Origin: Phycicoccus sp. Root101
Lineage (GTDB): Bacteria; Actinomycetota; Actinomycetes; Actinomycetales; Dermatophilaceae
DNA: 55,999 nucleotides
Direction: 5' to 3'
Assembly: GCF_001426245.1 (NCBI RefSeq)
Contig: NZ_LMCM01000012.1
Span: 1 to 55,999, forward strand
The notes beneath the pieces were generated by a model that saw nothing but the letters and a program-made list of their open reading frames with translations, did no database searches and was not told the origin of the DNA. A program made the position numbers and the translations under genes. This document shows positions 42,175 through 50,799 of this stretch, in pieces. Within the stretch, counting starts at the first letter, position 1; the number at the start of each line of letters is the position of its first letter.

Positions 42175-42591
42175 ATGAAGACCGATGAAGTCCACGCAGT
42201 GCAGATCGCCGAGGCGCTCGCCAGGTGTGCGTCACTCACCGAGCCGTCGGAGGAGCGAAACGCGCTCTGGCTGCTGGTGCAGTCGCTCCTGTGCACGAGA
42301 TCCCGGCGCACCGTCATTCCCCTGGGTTCCAAGGCGCCGGTGGTCGTCACTGCCGACTACGCCAGCCAGGAGCTGTTGGCGGCGATGGAGTGGGTCGTCG
42401 ACCACGAGGAGTGCGCCCGGGCGATGAATCCGGCCGATCTCTACCGTCAGATGCGGTGCGCTGCCACCAAGGGCATGCACGGATCTGGCAGAGCCGCCCT
42501 GGCCGACGCCCTGCACGGATTCACGCATGTGCCCGCCGGCGGTCCGCTCCGGTTCTGCGCGCTCGACTCCGAGGAGCCGGTGGCGTCATGA
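42175..42591 (+). CDS. Hypothetical protein of conjugation region
   Basis: A 138-aa soluble protein. It contains ALWLLVQSLLCTRSRRTVIP, VVVTADYASQELLAAMEWVV and CARAMNPADLYRQMRCAATK, helical, with four Cys. No family recognised. It overlaps the next gene by 4 nt (ATGA) and lies upstream of the secretion operon, so a regulatory or accessory role in transfer is possible. Confidence 0.6.
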   Translation: MKTDEVHAVQIAEALARCASLTEPSEERNALWLLVQSLLCTRSRRTVIPLGSKAPVVVTADYASQELLAAMEWVVDHEECARAMNPADLYRQMRCAATKGMHGSGRAALADALHGFTHVPAGGPLRFCALDSEEPVAS

Positions 42592-43085
42592 CCGTCATGT
42601 CGTGGGAAGTCTGGGCTGCGGCACGTCTGGAGCTGTCCTGCGAGGAGTTCGAGGAGATGGGCCTTTCGGCCGCAGCGGATCTCTTGGTCTCGAGGGCACT
42701 GATGGCAAGTCGGTACGGCGCCGCCCGACCCTTGGTGACCGCGTCGAGCAAGCAGGCAGGCGGGCACTCCCGAACCGTGACTCGGCGGATGTTGGACCAG
42801 CTGCGGTTTCCCCCAAACAAGCGTCGAGCGGTCCATCGACTGCTGACTGGCACGTCCACCTGGGCCGGCCTGTTCGCGATCTATGGGCAGGGCCGAGACC
42901 TCACCCCTGCCGAGCGCCTCTACGTCCGGCGTCAGCTCCTCATCATCCGGCGCGCAACGGCTCCAGCGCCGGATGCGTCGTCAGAGCCTCCACACCGTAG
43001 AGCCGAGCCACTCCAGCGACGGCGACCAGGGACACCCCTGGACCGGATAGCGCCCGCGGGCGACCGTCGCCGAAATCCAGGATGA
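42588..43085 (+). CDS. Hypothetical protein of conjugation region
   Basis: A 165-aa protein starting at ATG 42588 inside the upstream stop. The first 125 residues (WEVWAAARLELSCEEFEEMG, MLDQLRFPPNKRRAVHRLL, LTPAERLYVRRQLLIIRRA) look like a real helical DNA-binding-like protein. The last 40 residues are Arg/Pro-rich and lie over the convergent gene's 3' end, so they may have been acquired by stop-codon loss. Confidence 0.55.
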   Translation: MTVMSWEVWAAARLELSCEEFEEMGLSAAADLLVSRALMASRYGAARPLVTASSKQAGGHSRTVTRRMLDQLRFPPNKRRAVHRLLTGTSTWAGLFAIYGQGRDLTPAERLYVRRQLLIIRRATAPAPDASSEPPHRRAEPLQRRRPGTPLDRIAPAGDRRRNPG

Positions 43086-43449
43086 CGTATTCCTCGTCCA
43101 GGTTCACCTCGAATCCGACGAGCGACCCCCACCACAGTGACACCAGCTCCCCGCCGCTGAGTCGGAGCAACAGCCGATGATCGCTGATGAGAACCTGTGA
43201 CCAGCTCGCCGGGCTCCATTGCCCATCAACACGGATTCGCAACCACAGCGCCGAAACTCGTCGGGCCACCTCGTCCGGTTCAAGTATGAGCCCTTGGAGC
43301 ATTGCGTCGATCGGTGCAGCCTCACGCATCCCGGCAAGCTCGAGCGCAAGGGCGCGGGCGTCCGCGATTTCCGGACGGGTCAGGGTCCGGGGTGCACGAC
43401 GACTGTTCACCTTCACGGTTCTCTCCTTGAGCTGCCGCTTCATCACCAC
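42943..43449 (-). CDS. Hypothetical protein of conjugation region
   Basis: A 168-aa soluble protein. The N-terminus is basic (MVMKRQLKERTVKVNSRRAP), followed by a helical part and a beta-rich half (ELVSLWWGSLVGFEVNLDEE, YVILDFGDGRPRALSG). No family is recognised. Its end overlaps the convergent gene by 143 nt, while upstream it diverges from the NlpC/P60 gene. Confidence 0.6.
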   Translation of the reverse strand: MVMKRQLKERTVKVNSRRAPRTLTRPEIADARALALELAGMREAAPIDAMLQGLILEPDEVARRVSALWLRIRVDGQWSPASWSQVLISDHRLLLRLSGGELVSLWWGSLVGFEVNLDEEYVILDFGDGRPRALSGPGVSLVAVAGVARLYGVEALTTHPALEPLRAG

Positions 43450-43483
43450 ACTGTCGCCCCAGGCACCGACAGCGCAAGCGCGT

Positions 43484-43499
43484 GACGCATGGTGCCCCC
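43484..43499 (+). repeat. 16-bp direct repeat, copy 1
   Basis: GACGCATGGTGCCCCC spans the start codon of the NlpC/P60 gene. The second copy is at 44600-44615. Confidence 0.7.
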
Positions 43500-44589
43500 C
43501 GCTGCGCGTCTGGCAACCATGGGGTTGACCGGGATGGCCGCCACGGCGGTCGCTGCCACCGTGTTGGGCTGCGGCGGGCTGGGGTTGGCGACCGTGGTTG
43601 CCATCGACTCTCCCAGCGCGCCTCGTATGCCGGCTTGTACGACGTCCGGTCCCGTGGTCGGCCTTTCAGCTGTCCAGGCCCAGAACGCGAGAGTCGTGGT
43701 GAGCACAGCCTCAGGGCGCGGGGGCCACGGAGCAGCGCTGATCGCGTTGATGACGGCCATGGCGGAGTCGGACCTGCGGATCCTCGCCAACCCCAACGAC
43801 CCCAGCGGCGCTGGTCTGCCCTCGCAAGGCACAGGCTACGACCACGACTCGCTCGGCCTCTTCCAGCAGCGGCGCAGCTGGGGCAGCGCAGTGCAACGGA
43901 TGAGCGCCACGGAATCCACGACACTCTTCGTCGACGCCCTGCTGACGATCCCCAACTGGGCAGGGCAACCGCCCTGGCGTGCTGCACAGCTGGTGCAGAA
44001 GTCCGCGTTCGACGGCCGACCCACATCCGCCAACGGCTATTCGGCCGAGGTCGGCGAGAACTATCTACGCCAGACAGACCGCGCCGCAGGAGTCCTGGCG
44101 GTCGTCGAACGCGACGCATCGAGACTGGACTGCGGGGCGTCCGACGTCATGCCTCGCGGCGATTCGGCATCGCACGGCCTCCCCGAGGGCTACGCGCTTC
44201 CGCCCGACACCAGCCAGCAGGCCGCGACGGCGATCGCCTTTGCCCTGGCCCAACTGGGCAAGCCGTACCTGTGGGGAGGGACCGGGCCAGATCAGTTCGA
44301 CTGTTCGGGCCTGACCCAGGCGGCGTGGCAGCGGGCCGGCATACCAATCGGCCGAACCACCTGGGACCAGCTGCGCGACGGTGCGCCGACCATCGAGGCA
44401 GCCCTCGTGCCCGGCGATCTGGTCCTGATCCCTGGCAGCCAGGGCAGCCTTGCCGCGCCGGGGCACATGGGCATGTACCTCGGGCACGGTCTCGTCATCC
44501 ACGCACCAAGGACCGGCGACGTGGTCAAGGTGACCACCCTGAGCGCTTTCACCACCAGCGGTGTGTCGGGCCTGCGGCACATCGGTTGA
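43489..44589 (+). CDS. NlpC/P60 peptidase, type IV secretion cell-wall hydrolase
   Basis: A 366-aa exported protein with an N-terminal membrane anchor (MGLTGMAATAVAATVLGCGG region). The middle (ALMTAMAESDLRILANP, DSLGLFQQRRSWG) resembles a lysozyme-like transglycosylase. The C-terminal NlpC/P60 domain has DQFDCSGLTQAAW (Cys) and APGHMGMYLGHGLVIHAP (His). It likely opens peptidoglycan for the conjugation channel, like VirB1. It is the first structural gene of the secretion operon. Confidence 0.9.
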   Translation: MVPPAARLATMGLTGMAATAVAATVLGCGGLGLATVVAIDSPSAPRMPACTTSGPVVGLSAVQAQNARVVVSTASGRGGHGAALIALMTAMAESDLRILANPNDPSGAGLPSQGTGYDHDSLGLFQQRRSWGSAVQRMSATESTTLFVDALLTIPNWAGQPPWRAAQLVQKSAFDGRPTSANGYSAEVGENYLRQTDRAAGVLAVVERDASRLDCGASDVMPRGDSASHGLPEGYALPPDTSQQAATAIAFALAQLGKPYLWGGTGPDQFDCSGLTQAAWQRAGIPIGRTTWDQLRDGAPTIEAALVPGDLVLIPGSQGSLAAPGHMGMYLGHGLVIHAPRTGDVVKVTTLSAFTTSGVSGLRHIG

Positions 44590-44599
44590 TCTGCGACGC

Positions 44600-44615
44600 G
44601 ACGCATGGTGCCCCC
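44600..44615 (+). repeat. 16-bp direct repeat, copy 2
   Basis: GACGCATGGTGCCCCC, 10 nt after the NlpC/P60 stop, in the spacer before the pilin-like gene. Identical to 43484-43499. Confidence 0.7.
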
Positions 44616-44673
44616 AGCGTGACGTAGCCAGTACATGCGCGGGAGTGGCCCGCGTGCTGCGAAGGGGTCAACC

Positions 44674-44958
44674 ATGTCCGTACCATCAATCGACATCAAG
44701 CCCAACACCACTGGCCTGCCCGGCATCGGCGCGCTCGAGAACATCGTCGGAGCGGTGCTCACGTTCGGTCTGATCGCCGCCGTCGCCGGTGTCGCCATCT
44801 CATCGATCGCCTGGGCCGTGGGTGCCAACTCCTCCAACCCGCACGTCGCGGGCAAGGGCAAGAACGGCGTCCTCGTCGCCGGTGCTGCGGCGATGCTCAT
44901 CGGGGCCGCCAACACGTTGGTCACGTTCTTCAACAACGCCGGCTCCTCGCTTCGATGA
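44674..44958 (+). CDS. Pilin-like / DUF6112 membrane protein
   Basis: A 94-aa protein with two hydrophobic helices (AVLTFGLIAAVAGVAISSIA and VLVAGAAAMLIGAANTLVTF) separated by a basic turn (GKGKNG). Size, position and topology fit VirB2/TrbC-type pilins and the DUF6112 family of actinobacterial conjugative elements. It overlaps the next gene by 4 nt. Confidence 0.75.
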   Translation: MSVPSIDIKPNTTGLPGIGALENIVGAVLTFGLIAAVAGVAISSIAWAVGANSSNPHVAGKGKNGVLVAGAAAMLIGAANTLVTFFNNAGSSLR

Positions 44959-45758
44959 ACAGGTTGTACGCCAGCGGCCGCACCGGGGTGACCGTCGCGG
45001 TCTGCGCAGCCATCGGGCTGCTGGTCCTTGCCGGCTGGACAGTTCTGAATCACACCTCACCGACGACGGTCGGCAGCGAAGGAGTGCAGACGCATCAGCG
45101 GGCTCCGGCCACCGCGGGGACGTCACCGCGCCCGTCGATTGCTCGGGGCTCCGACGCGCCTGCGGCAGAGCAGGACTTGAAGCGCCTGCGCGCCGTCGAG
45201 CCCGAGTATGCCAGCGGCGCTCCGCGCCGGATCGCGGGCGAGCAAGCGCAACAACCCGACCTGTATGCCGCCGAGTTCGTCCGCCGGTTGCTCACCCAGG
45301 ACTACCGCTCGCCACGCCAGACGCACCTCGCGTGGGTGCAGACCGAGTCAGCACCGACGAAGGAACCGCTGGTGGTCGGACTGGTGCCGTCCGAACTGCG
45401 CGATCGGCTCGCCGTGTACTCGGTCAGCGACGCTGCCGACGGAGCATCCCCCGTTCCCACCGAGCAGGAATGGAGGCAACTAGCCGTTGCCGGTTCGTAC
45501 ACCTCCGTCCAGATCCAGCACGTCACGGAGCCACTGGCTTGGACCAACGCCGTGGCCGACGGTCGAATCACGGACCCGAGCATCACCGGGCGCGAGGTTG
45601 CCGCTCTGGTGACGCGGCATACCAAGGGCTCTCGCGGTGACCACACGCAAAGGTTCAGCGTTGCCATGACACTCAACCTCGAAGGCCCGCCCGCTCGGAC
45701 GACATGGGGGTTCGTCGCCGCGGTGACGTACGCATCCATCCCGATTGGTGCGCCATGA
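44955..45758 (+). CDS. Conjugal transfer membrane protein (VirB8-like topology)
   Basis: A 267-aa protein with one N-terminal helix (VAVCAAIGLLVLAGWTVL), a Ser/Pro/Ala linker and a C-terminal extracytoplasmic domain with paired strands (WRQLAVAGSYTSVQIQHVTE, VAMTLNLEGPPARTTWGFVA). No direct family was recognised; the topology and position suggest a VirB8-like scaffold, which is inference. It overlaps both neighbours by 4 nt. Confidence 0.6.
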   Translation: MNRLYASGRTGVTVAVCAAIGLLVLAGWTVLNHTSPTTVGSEGVQTHQRAPATAGTSPRPSIARGSDAPAAEQDLKRLRAVEPEYASGAPRRIAGEQAQQPDLYAAEFVRRLLTQDYRSPRQTHLAWVQTESAPTKEPLVVGLVPSELRDRLAVYSVSDAADGASPVPTEQEWRQLAVAGSYTSVQIQHVTEPLAWTNAVADGRITDPSITGREVAALVTRHTKGSRGDHTQRFSVAMTLNLEGPPARTTWGFVAAVTYASIPIGAP

Positions 45759-47056
45759 GCTGCACTGGCATCTTCGCCCTCAACCCGATGTGCCTGGCCG
45801 GGCAGGCCGCACAGGGCGCGACGACCGGCGCGGTCGACAGCGCCTTCAGCCGCATGGCCGGCTACTTCGGCCTTGCGGCGACCAACGCCACGAGTTGGCT
45901 CTGGAAGGAGATCGACACCGCCACCACCCTCGACCTGAGCTCACCCCAGCTGGCCAAAGAGATGGCCGCCACCGCTAGCGTCGCCGCGGTCCTGTGCCTG
46001 GGACTGTTCGTCATCCAGATGATCGCCTCCGTCCTGCGACGCGAACCGGCAGCACTCGGACGTGGCTTGCAGGGACTCCTAATCAGCTTCGTCGGGTCGG
46101 CACTCGCGCTCACCGCTACACGAGTACTCCTCGGAGCAGTGGACTCGCTCAGTGCCGGCCTCGTGCAGTACACGATGGGCACCAACATCAACGGCTTGGG
46201 CTCCAAACTCGCCTTCACCGGCCTCGCCAACGTGCAGAACCCCGCGGTCACGCTCATCTTCTCAATCGTCATCCTCGCGGCAGTGGTCGTCGTGTGGGCC
46301 GCGATGATGATCCGCAAGGTCATGCTGCTCATCGCCGCAGTCCTGGCGCCGCTGGCGTTCGCCGGCGCAAGTGCCGACATCACCCGCGGCTGGGTGCGCA
46401 AGTGGGTCGAGTTCGTCTGCGCAATGATCGTCTCGAAGCTCCTGCTCGTCATCATCCTGAGCATCGGAATCTCCGTGTTCAACGGTGCCGGTCAGGACGG
46501 CGGCGGCCCCACGCAGACCGGCACGCAACTCGCGGGCGGCGCGCTGATCCTGCTCATGGGTGGGTTCGCGCCCTGGGTCGCGATCAAGATGTTCAGCTTC
46601 GCGGGCGACACCCTGTATGCCGCGCACGCCACTGCCGGGCAGGCCTCCGCAGGCGCCCGGACCGTCATCAGGGCACCCCAGAAGGTCAACGCCCTGCAGT
46701 ACCAAGCGCGCGCACTCATGCCCAGGCCGCCAGCGCGCAGTTCCTCGGCGCCGACCTGGTCGAAGGACCGCGAGGCAGAGCTCATCAACACCTCCCGGCC
46801 GGCGACACCCGCACCGTCAGCGATCCCGGCCGCGGGCGGTCGGGGGGCGGCGGGAGCTGCCGCAGGAAGCGGAGGCGCCGCAGCCGTCTCAGCAGCCGCA
46901 GCTCCAGTCGTCGCCGCAGCCACAACGGCACAAGCCACGAAGGCCGCCGGGCAGAAGGCCATCGGCGCAGTAGAGGCCGCCGCACCCTCGTTCGACACTG
47001 CGACGGTCGGGCGCGGCGACCCACCAGTTCCGACGCAGCCACCCAGGAGCACCTGA
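45755..47056 (+). CDS. VirB6/TrbL-like membrane channel protein
   Basis: A 433-aa protein from ATG 45755 within the upstream stop (ATGA). Six to seven hydrophobic segments include ASVAAVLCLGLFVIQMIASV, VTLIFSIVILAAVVVVWAAM, VMLLIAAVLAPLAFAG and LLLVIILSIGISVF. The C-terminal 130 residues are Ala/Pro/Gly-rich and cytosolic. The layout matches TrbL/VirB6 inner-membrane channel subunits. Confidence 0.85.
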   Translation: MSCTGIFALNPMCLAGQAAQGATTGAVDSAFSRMAGYFGLAATNATSWLWKEIDTATTLDLSSPQLAKEMAATASVAAVLCLGLFVIQMIASVLRREPAALGRGLQGLLISFVGSALALTATRVLLGAVDSLSAGLVQYTMGTNINGLGSKLAFTGLANVQNPAVTLIFSIVILAAVVVVWAAMMIRKVMLLIAAVLAPLAFAGASADITRGWVRKWVEFVCAMIVSKLLLVIILSIGISVFNGAGQDGGGPTQTGTQLAGGALILLMGGFAPWVAIKMFSFAGDTLYAAHATAGQASAGARTVIRAPQKVNALQYQARALMPRPPARSSSAPTWSKDREAELINTSRPATPAPSAIPAAGGRGAAGAAAGSGGAAAVSAAAAPVVAAATTAQATKAAGQKAIGAVEAAAPSFDTATVGRGDPPVPTQPPRST

Positions 47057-47077
47057 TGAGTCCGAGAGATCACATCC

Positions 47078-48526
47078 ATGACTGACGCCGCACAGTCCCA
47101 GTTCACCGTCCGCTTCGGCCGACGCCCCCGGCGTGGCCTGCTCTTGGGGCTGTCCGCCTTCCGAGTCGCCTGCATCGCGTGCGCGGCCGCGACCTTCGTC
47201 CCGATGATGTTCGTGGCGGGCGCCCCGGGCGCGGCGGCCTCGTCGCCGCTCTGGCTCACTTTCCTCGTTCTCGCCTTTGCACGTTGGGGCGGTCAACCGG
47301 CCGCCGAGCTTGCACCAACGGCGGGCCACTTCTTGTTCCGGAAGGCGCGCGGTCAAACGAGGTACCGCGCGCGGCCAGACCGTCCGCGCCCGGCCGGCAC
47401 GCTGGCCCTCCCTGGGGACGCCGCGTCGCTGCGCCTCCACATCGATGAAGAGAGCGGGGCTGCGATGCTCCACGACCCGCACGCGCAGACCCTGACCGCC
47501 GTGGCGCTCGTTCGCCACCCGGCATACGTGCTCCTCTCACCGGAGGAGCAGGCGCGTCGCGTCCACGGCTGGGGACGCGCCCTCGCGGGACTCTCCGCGA
47601 CCGGTACCTGTGCGCGGGTGCAGGTGCTTGAGGTGTCCCTGCCGGACTCCGGTCGAGGAATCACCGGGTGGTGGGACGCCCACGGGGTCAAGGATCCACG
47701 TCAGTGGGCGGTGCGAGAGTACGAGGAGCTGATGCGCACGTGTGCTCCGGCGGCCTCTACCCACCGTACGCTCATTGCTATCTCGCTCGACCTCCGAAAG
47801 GCCAGACGCCACATCAGGCAGGCGGGGCGTGGGATGGCCGGTGCGGCCGCGTTCCTGCGTCAGGAGATGACTTCGCTCGAGGCGGGCCTGCGCGCGGCCG
47901 ACTTGCAGCTGACCGGGTGGCTCGATGAGCCGGAACTCGCTGCGACGCTGCGGGCGGCCTACGACCCGGTGGTAGACCGCGAAGATCTTGGCACCTGCGC
48001 CCTCTCAACGGCAGGCCCGGTTGCCGTCGACGAGCACTGGGACTACCTGCGACACGACACCGGGTTCTCCGCAGTGCTGTGGGTCAGCGAGTGGCCACGT
48101 GTCGCTGTCCCGCCGTTCTTCCTGCACGCACTGGTGTTCCAGCAGGGGATCCGCAAGACGCTGTCCCTCACCCTCGAGCCGGTGTCGGCTGAGGCAGCAC
48201 TGCGAGACATTCGCAAGGCCAAGGTCGAGTACGCCACCGACGCCGCACAGAAGGCCAAACTGGGCACCATCGCCGACCTTTCCGACTCGGTGGAGCGCGA
48301 CGACGTCCTCGAACGCGAACGCGCGCTCATCAGCGGACATGCCGACATCCGCTTCACCGGGATGCTTGCCATCACGGCCGCCACGCGCGACGGGTTGGAG
48401 GCCGCGGTCGCTGAGATCTCGCGCGCCGCCATCCAGAGCGGCTGCGAGACTAGGCGACTGTACGGTCGGCAGGCGCGAGCTTTCGCGGCAGCCTCACTCC
48501 CCCTGGCCAGGCGGGTCTCAGCATGA
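47078..48526 (+). CDS. SCO6880-family type IV secretion protein
   Basis: A 482-aa protein. Two N-terminal membrane helices (FRVACIACAAATFVPMMFVA, LWLTFLVLAFARWGG) form a PrgI-like start; the rest resembles the VirB4 N-terminal domain, with LHIDEESGAAMLHDPHAQT, RTLIAISLDLRKARRHIRQA and VPPFFLHALVFQQGIRKTLS. This matches the SCO6880 family of Streptomyces and relatives, which works beside a separate VirB4 ATPase. It overlaps that ATPase gene by 4 nt. Confidence 0.85.
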   Translation: MTDAAQSQFTVRFGRRPRRGLLLGLSAFRVACIACAAATFVPMMFVAGAPGAAASSPLWLTFLVLAFARWGGQPAAELAPTAGHFLFRKARGQTRYRARPDRPRPAGTLALPGDAASLRLHIDEESGAAMLHDPHAQTLTAVALVRHPAYVLLSPEEQARRVHGWGRALAGLSATGTCARVQVLEVSLPDSGRGITGWWDAHGVKDPRQWAVREYEELMRTCAPAASTHRTLIAISLDLRKARRHIRQAGRGMAGAAAFLRQEMTSLEAGLRAADLQLTGWLDEPELAATLRAAYDPVVDREDLGTCALSTAGPVAVDEHWDYLRHDTGFSAVLWVSEWPRVAVPPFFLHALVFQQGIRKTLSLTLEPVSAEAALRDIRKAKVEYATDAAQKAKLGTIADLSDSVERDDVLERERALISGHADIRFTGMLAITAATRDGLEAAVAEISRAAIQSGCETRRLYGRQARAFAAASLPLARRVSA

Positions 48527-50016
48527 GAGGGCGCCGCCGACAGGCCTCACCAGCAGGGTTCTACCTTGAGGCCGACGCATCGCGAAGCAGCCGTCGCGCG
48601 CAGGGACGAGGCCGATCGGCCAACTCGTTGCAACACGACGTAACCGTCGGGCGACACGAGGAGCAGGAGCAGGAGCACCAGGCGACGCTACTACCGGCAC
48701 CCGGCGAGATCGGACCAGAGGCGCTGCGGTCTCTCCGTCACCTACGGGTTCCCACCCACCGCGCCACCTCGGACACGGTGGCCGGCGCCTACCCATTCCT
48801 GGCCGAGGCCGGTCTCGGCGGCGAAGGCGTTTACGTCGGGCAGGACGCCTGGTCCGGCGGCGGCTTCTGCTTCGACCCCTGGGCCCTCTACAGGCAGGGG
48901 GTCATCACCAACCCGAACTGCCTCCTCGCTGGCGTCGTCGGTAAGGGCAAGTCGTGCCTGGCCAAGTCGCTGGCGACCCGCTCCATCGCCTTCGGACGAC
49001 GGGTCTACGTCCCCGGCGACCCCAAGGGCGAATGGTCCGCCGTCGCACGAGCTGTCGGTGGGGCGGCCATCCAGCTGGGGGGTGGCAGCGCCAACCGGCT
49101 CAACCCCATGGACCCCGGTCCGCGAGTCGGCACCGTGGACGACCTGCAGTGGGCGACCCTGGTCCGCATCCGTCGCCGGACGCTGCTCGGCTCGTTGTCT
49201 GAGTCGGCGCTCGGACGCCCGCTCAGCTCGGTGGAGCACACCGCTCTCGACGTCGCATTGGACGAGGCCATTGCCGAATCCCCCACACCCACGCTGCCGT
49301 CGGTCGTTGACGCGCTCCTGGAGCCCAAGTCGTCACGTCCCGGGGCCACCTGCGCCGAACTCGCGCGAGACGGGCGGGACCTCGGCCACGCCATGCGGCG
49401 CCTAGTCTCCGGAGACCTCGCAGGACTCTTCGACGGGCCCTCGACGATTGTCTTCGACCCCTCACTGCCCATGGTGTCGCTGGACCTCTCCCAGATCCAA
49501 GGCGCCGACCAGCTCATCGCCATGGTCATGACCTGCGCCTCCGCCTGGATGGAGGCAGCGCTCGCCGCACCAGACGGTGGACAACGCTGGGTCGTCTACG
49601 ACGAGGCCTGGAGACTCATGCGGCAGCCGGCGTTGCTCGCCCGCATGCAGTCACAGTGGAAGCTCTGCCGAGGGCTGGGCATCGCCAACTTGCTCATCGT
49701 CCACCGTCTGTCCGACCTCGACGCCGTCGGCAACAGCAACTCCGAAGCCCGAGCCTTGGCCCGAGGACTGCTCGCGGATTGCTCGACCAAGATCATTTAC
49801 CAACAGGAGATCTCCGAAGGCCCCCGGACCGCGCTCGAACTCGGGCTCTCGAGTGCTGAGCAAGCACAACTCCCGGATCTGCAGGTCGGAGAGGGACTTT
49901 GGCGCGTTGGCAATCGCGCCTTTGTCGTCCGTCACGTCGCGACCGAGAACGAACTCCGGCTCTTCGACACGTCATCGCGCATGACAGTTCAGCTCAATGG
50001 ATTCCCGGAAACATGA
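48523..50016 (+). CDS. VirB4-like type IV secretion ATPase
   Basis: A 497-aa soluble ATPase that powers the conjugation channel. Walker A is in CLLAGVVGKGKSCLAKSLA, with VYVPGDPKGEWSAVARAVGG following; Walker B is RWVVYDEAWRLM, and GLGIANLLIVHRLSDLD plus SEGPRTALELGLSSAEQAQL mark the family. The N-terminal VirB4 part lies in the preceding SCO6880 protein. Its stop overlaps the ATG of a cut downstream gene. Confidence 0.9.
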   Translation: MRGRRRQASPAGFYLEADASRSSRRAQGRGRSANSLQHDVTVGRHEEQEQEHQATLLPAPGEIGPEALRSLRHLRVPTHRATSDTVAGAYPFLAEAGLGGEGVYVGQDAWSGGGFCFDPWALYRQGVITNPNCLLAGVVGKGKSCLAKSLATRSIAFGRRVYVPGDPKGEWSAVARAVGGAAIQLGGGSANRLNPMDPGPRVGTVDDLQWATLVRIRRRTLLGSLSESALGRPLSSVEHTALDVALDEAIAESPTPTLPSVVDALLEPKSSRPGATCAELARDGRDLGHAMRRLVSGDLAGLFDGPSTIVFDPSLPMVSLDLSQIQGADQLIAMVMTCASAWMEAALAAPDGGQRWVVYDEAWRLMRQPALLARMQSQWKLCRGLGIANLLIVHRLSDLDAVGNSNSEARALARGLLADCSTKIIYQQEISEGPRTALELGLSSAEQAQLPDLQVGEGLWRVGNRAFVVRHVATENELRLFDTSSRMTVQLNGFPET

Positions 50017-50123
50017 CATACGCGGCTGTAATCGGCACCGAACCAGGCGGATCCGCCGATCTTCACGGCGTTAAGACGCAGGTCAGGATCGCGCCTCCCG
50101 CGCTGGACCTGAAAGACCGCTAG
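50013..50123 (+). pseudogene. 5' remnant of the next transfer gene
   Basis: ATG 50013 overlaps the VirB4 stop (ATGA), as for the other genes of this operon, and opens a frame of 36 codons (MTYAAVIGTEPGGSADLHGV, then VKTQVRIAPP and a final LKDR) that then stops. A coupling protein or similar gene is expected here, so this is probably the start of a deleted gene. Confidence 0.55.
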
Positions 50124-50713
50124 CCGCCTTTGGCGTTGCATGATCGTCTTCCAGCCATGGCAGATCCCGCGCCCCGGGACCAGTCATCGGCCACAGTTGT
50201 CCCGGTTTCGGAGGAGTCGCGTTTCGTTCGATCCTCATACCAAGGTGTTGCTGCCCTTGCGTTCAAACGCGATTGGGTGAGCCCTCGTAGTGGAGCGCTC
50301 CGATGGCGCCTGATGTGCTGGTGGTACCCGACTCAGAGACGATAACCCTGAACGCGACGTCGAGAGGGAGGGTGTGCGGTGACCCTCGGCGGCCGCTTAC
50401 CGCCCTTCGAGGCTGGCCTGTATGAGCAAACTGCTCGTGCGACGATTCGATCTCAGGCTCAAGCTCAGGCTGCAGCTCCGCGACCCGCTCCTTCACGTGG
50501 CGGTTCGCCTTCTAGGGTTCAGGTCACGCTGCAGGCCGGGGTCGATCCGGTCTGGCGACGCCACCGGTACCCCGCCTGGTCGCTGATGTGGAAGTCATGC
50601 GCCTCGCTTGCAACGCTGCTGCCGTCCGCGAGCAGGTCAAAGACACTGCGTCAAACGGTCGGATGGCCTCTTCGTCCCGGTTGGACCTCTTGCGGCAGGT
50701 ACCAGAATCCGGA
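50124..50713. other. Region of lost or decayed transfer genes
   Basis: About 590 bp with only short, unconvincing open frames on both strands. It separates the cut secretion operon from the copper cluster and may be a deletion junction. Confidence 0.4.
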
Positions 50714-50737
50714 ATCCCGGGGCGTAGAACCCGGGAT
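50714..50737. terminator. Hairpin after the BNR lipoprotein gene
   Basis: ATCCCGGG / CCCGGGAT arms with an 8-nt loop, 62 nt past the leftward stop at 50800. The position fits termination of the copper operon. Confidence 0.5.
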
Positions 50738-50799
50738 GGAGCAAGGACACCGCCGCCACCGGCACGGGAGAGTCAGCCCGATCATCTGGCTTGCCGGGG

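Noticed and set aside
43482-44627. 381-aa frame over the NlpC/P60 gene
   Set aside because: Arg/Gly/Pro-rich shadow; the NlpC/P60 frame has the complete catalytic motifs.
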